Shown here piece by piece: positions 42,286 to 43,315 of a stretch of DNA of 43,315 nucleotides. The notes beneath the pieces were generated by a model, which saw only the letters and a program-made list of their open reading frames with translations, was not told the DNA's origin and ran no database searches. The stretch lies in the NCBI GenBank assembly GCA_020344755.1, contig CP070829.1, positions 1,156,698-1,200,012 on the forward strand, given 5' to 3'. How positions within the stretch are numbered: position 1 is the first letter of the stretch; each line of letters begins with the position of its first letter. The translations under genes and the position numbers were made by a program. The stretch comes from Gemmatimonadales bacterium. Lineage in GTDB: Bacteria; Gemmatimonadota; Gemmatimonadetes; Longimicrobiales; Gaopeijiaceae.

Positions 42286-42560
42286 GGAGGGTCGCTACCC
42301 CTCTCTCGATTCCCGGTTCTGTGGCCTCCTGAAGGGGGCATAACGGGCCGGCAGCGTCTCTTCATCGTACCGAGTCGCCGCGCGATCGCCCTCGCCACCG
42401 CGGCCTACGCGGCCGGTGAAGATGTGCCCGAAGGCGTTCGCGGCTCTCGCCCCGTCCCGAGCCAGCCCGGCTCGCGCCAGTCCCGCCGAAGCCGGGCCGC
42501 CGCCCGGACCGGACCCATCGACCGGTGAGCACCCCGGCGAGGCTCGAGAAGCCGGCCACG

Positions 42561-43315
42561 ATGGCCCGCAAGGATGGGCCGCCCAAGGGGGCTCGGGGGA
42601 CTCCGAACCCTTTCGACCCGCCTGGGTACTGGCACTCTCCCCCGACCGGATTGGCGATGCGATTCACACGCTACACGAAGTACAAGGGCGGCTGGCTGGA
42701 CGCTCTCAACCTGGAGTCCCTGCTCGAGTCGCTTTCGGACTTCCTGTTGAACGGTGGCTTTGCCGGCGGCCCCCATCACCACCCCTATTGGGGATGGTCC
42801 GGCACCGACGACGTCAACTCGGTGGACGCTCTCAAGAACGCGCTCCTGCGTGCCTTGATCGAGAGTGGAGAGTTGACGCAGGAGATGATCGAGGAGCTCC
42901 GCGGAGAAGGGGAGGGGGACCGAGACCTTCAGGCGAAGATTGCCGAGCTTCTGGACGATCTCATCCAGCGGATGGTGGACGAGGGCTACATCTCCCTGGA
43001 GAACGGTGCGCCGCAGTTCCCGGGACAACCCCAGGACGTGACCGGCCAGGGCGAGATCGACGAGGCGAAGCAGGCGGCCCAGCAGGTGGAGTTCAACCTC
43101 ACGCAGAAGGGGATGGACTTCCTGGGGTACCGATCCCTCAAGGACCTCCTGGGCGCGCTGGGGAAGTCCACGGCGGGGAGCCACGACACGCCCCACCTCG
43201 CCACCGGGATCGAGGCGGAGGCCGCCTCGAAGCCCTACGAGTTCGGCGACACCCTGAACCTGGACATCCCCGCCACGCTCAAGAACGCCATCGAGAGGGA
43301 AGGGCTGTCGGTGCC
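42561..43315 (+). CDS. N-terminal part of a probable vWA protein, partner of the BchI-like ATPase (runs off window)
   Basis: The frame is open from ATG 42561 to the window edge, giving 251 residues with no stop. The start PNPFDPPGYWHSP followed by MRFTRYTKYKGGWLDALN and an acidic helical region (LLESLSDFLLNGGF, LTQEMIEELRGEG) resembles the leader of vWA proteins that pair with BchI-like ATPases. The vWA fold itself, with its MIDAS motif, would lie beyond the window, so the assignment rests on the leader and on the ATPase at 38039. An in-frame GTG at 42525 and ATG at 42657 are alternative starts. The 275 bases upstream hold no recognised gene. Confidence 0.5.
   Translation, partial: MARKDGPPKGARGTPNPFDPPGYWHSPPTGLAMRFTRYTKYKGGWLDALNLESLLESLSDFLLNGGFAGGPHHHPYWGWSGTDDVNSVDALKNALLRALIESGELTQEMIEELRGEGEGDRDLQAKIAELLDDLIQRMVDEGYISLENGAPQFPGQPQDVTGQGEIDEAKQAAQQVEFNLTQKGMDFLGYRSLKDLLGALGKSTAGSHDTPHLATGIEAEAASKPYEFGDTLNLDIPATLKNAIEREGLSV

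Noticed and set aside
41281..42528. 415-codon open frame on the plus strand
   Set aside because: It is antisense to mutY for most of its length and lacks any domain; only its last part lies in the intergenic region before 42561.
1..43315. tRNA, rRNA, CRISPR arrays, insertion sequences, integrases
   Set aside because: Intergenic regions were read for these and none was seen. Most gaps are under 200 bases and show no tRNA-like folds, repeat arrays or transposase frames.

Overview
The window looks like a chromosomal segment of a high-GC, aerobic, respiring bacterium. The best guess is Gemmatimonadota or a close neighbour. This rests on an alternative complex III operon, the style of the MoxR/BchI-type ATPases, frequent GTG and TTG starts with 4-base gene overlaps, and proteins rich in Arg, Gly and Pro. 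The taxon is an inference; no rRNA or tRNA gene was seen. No insertion sequence, integrase, phage gene or CRISPR array was found, so this is core-like chromosome with some unusual accessory operons.

Layout. 1-6042 (minus): alternative complex III, actA-B-C-D-E, with actE cut by the window edge and a possible promoter at 6107-6136. 6248-12063 (plus): a tightly overlapping run of MoxR ATPase, DUF58 protein, TgpA-like transglutaminase, DUF432 protein and MscS channel. 12118-12459: a small unknown gene. 12491-14691 (minus): a NatA/NatB-type ABC exporter. 14870-15058: a small AbrB-type protein. 15066-22010 (minus): a divergent NRAMP-like transporter, an 87-residue unknown, a Tat-exported D-aminoacylase, a DadA-like FAD oxidoreductase, then LuxE-type and LuxC-type fatty-acid reductase subunits. 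22148-25121: YpdA-like bacillithiol-disulfide reductase (plus), YgfZ and a SirB1/TPR protein (minus). 25225-26286: SelD, read through an in-frame TGA as a selenocysteine protein. 26378-28015: a secreted M20 metallohydrolase. 28113-30800 (minus): a Lon protease with an acidic insert and a lysine-rich tail. 31000-35391 (plus): MBL hydrolase, gamma-glutamyltransferase lipoprotein, Nudix hydrolase and a membrane Ser/Thr kinase. 35773-37860 (minus): an EtfD-like membrane Fe-S oxidoreductase. 38039-39511 (plus): a BchI-like AAA ATPase. 39569-42285 (minus): MutY, creatininase-family hydrolase and an SDR. 42561-end (plus): the start of a probable vWA partner of the ATPase.

How the genes fit together. 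Complex III and EtfD both feed or use a membrane quinone pool. SelD, YpdA and YgfZ all touch selenium, thiol or Fe-S chemistry, but they are on different strands and are not one operon. The most novel-looking unit is the LuxE/LuxC operon. Its gene content fits a route in which an exported deacylase splits N-acyl-D-amino acids, the FAD enzyme oxidises the amino acid, and LuxE/LuxC reduce the released acyl chain to an aldehyde. That pathway is inferred only from gene content. No luciferase genes are present. The clearest single discovery is the SelD selenocysteine codon, which an ordinary gene finder would truncate.
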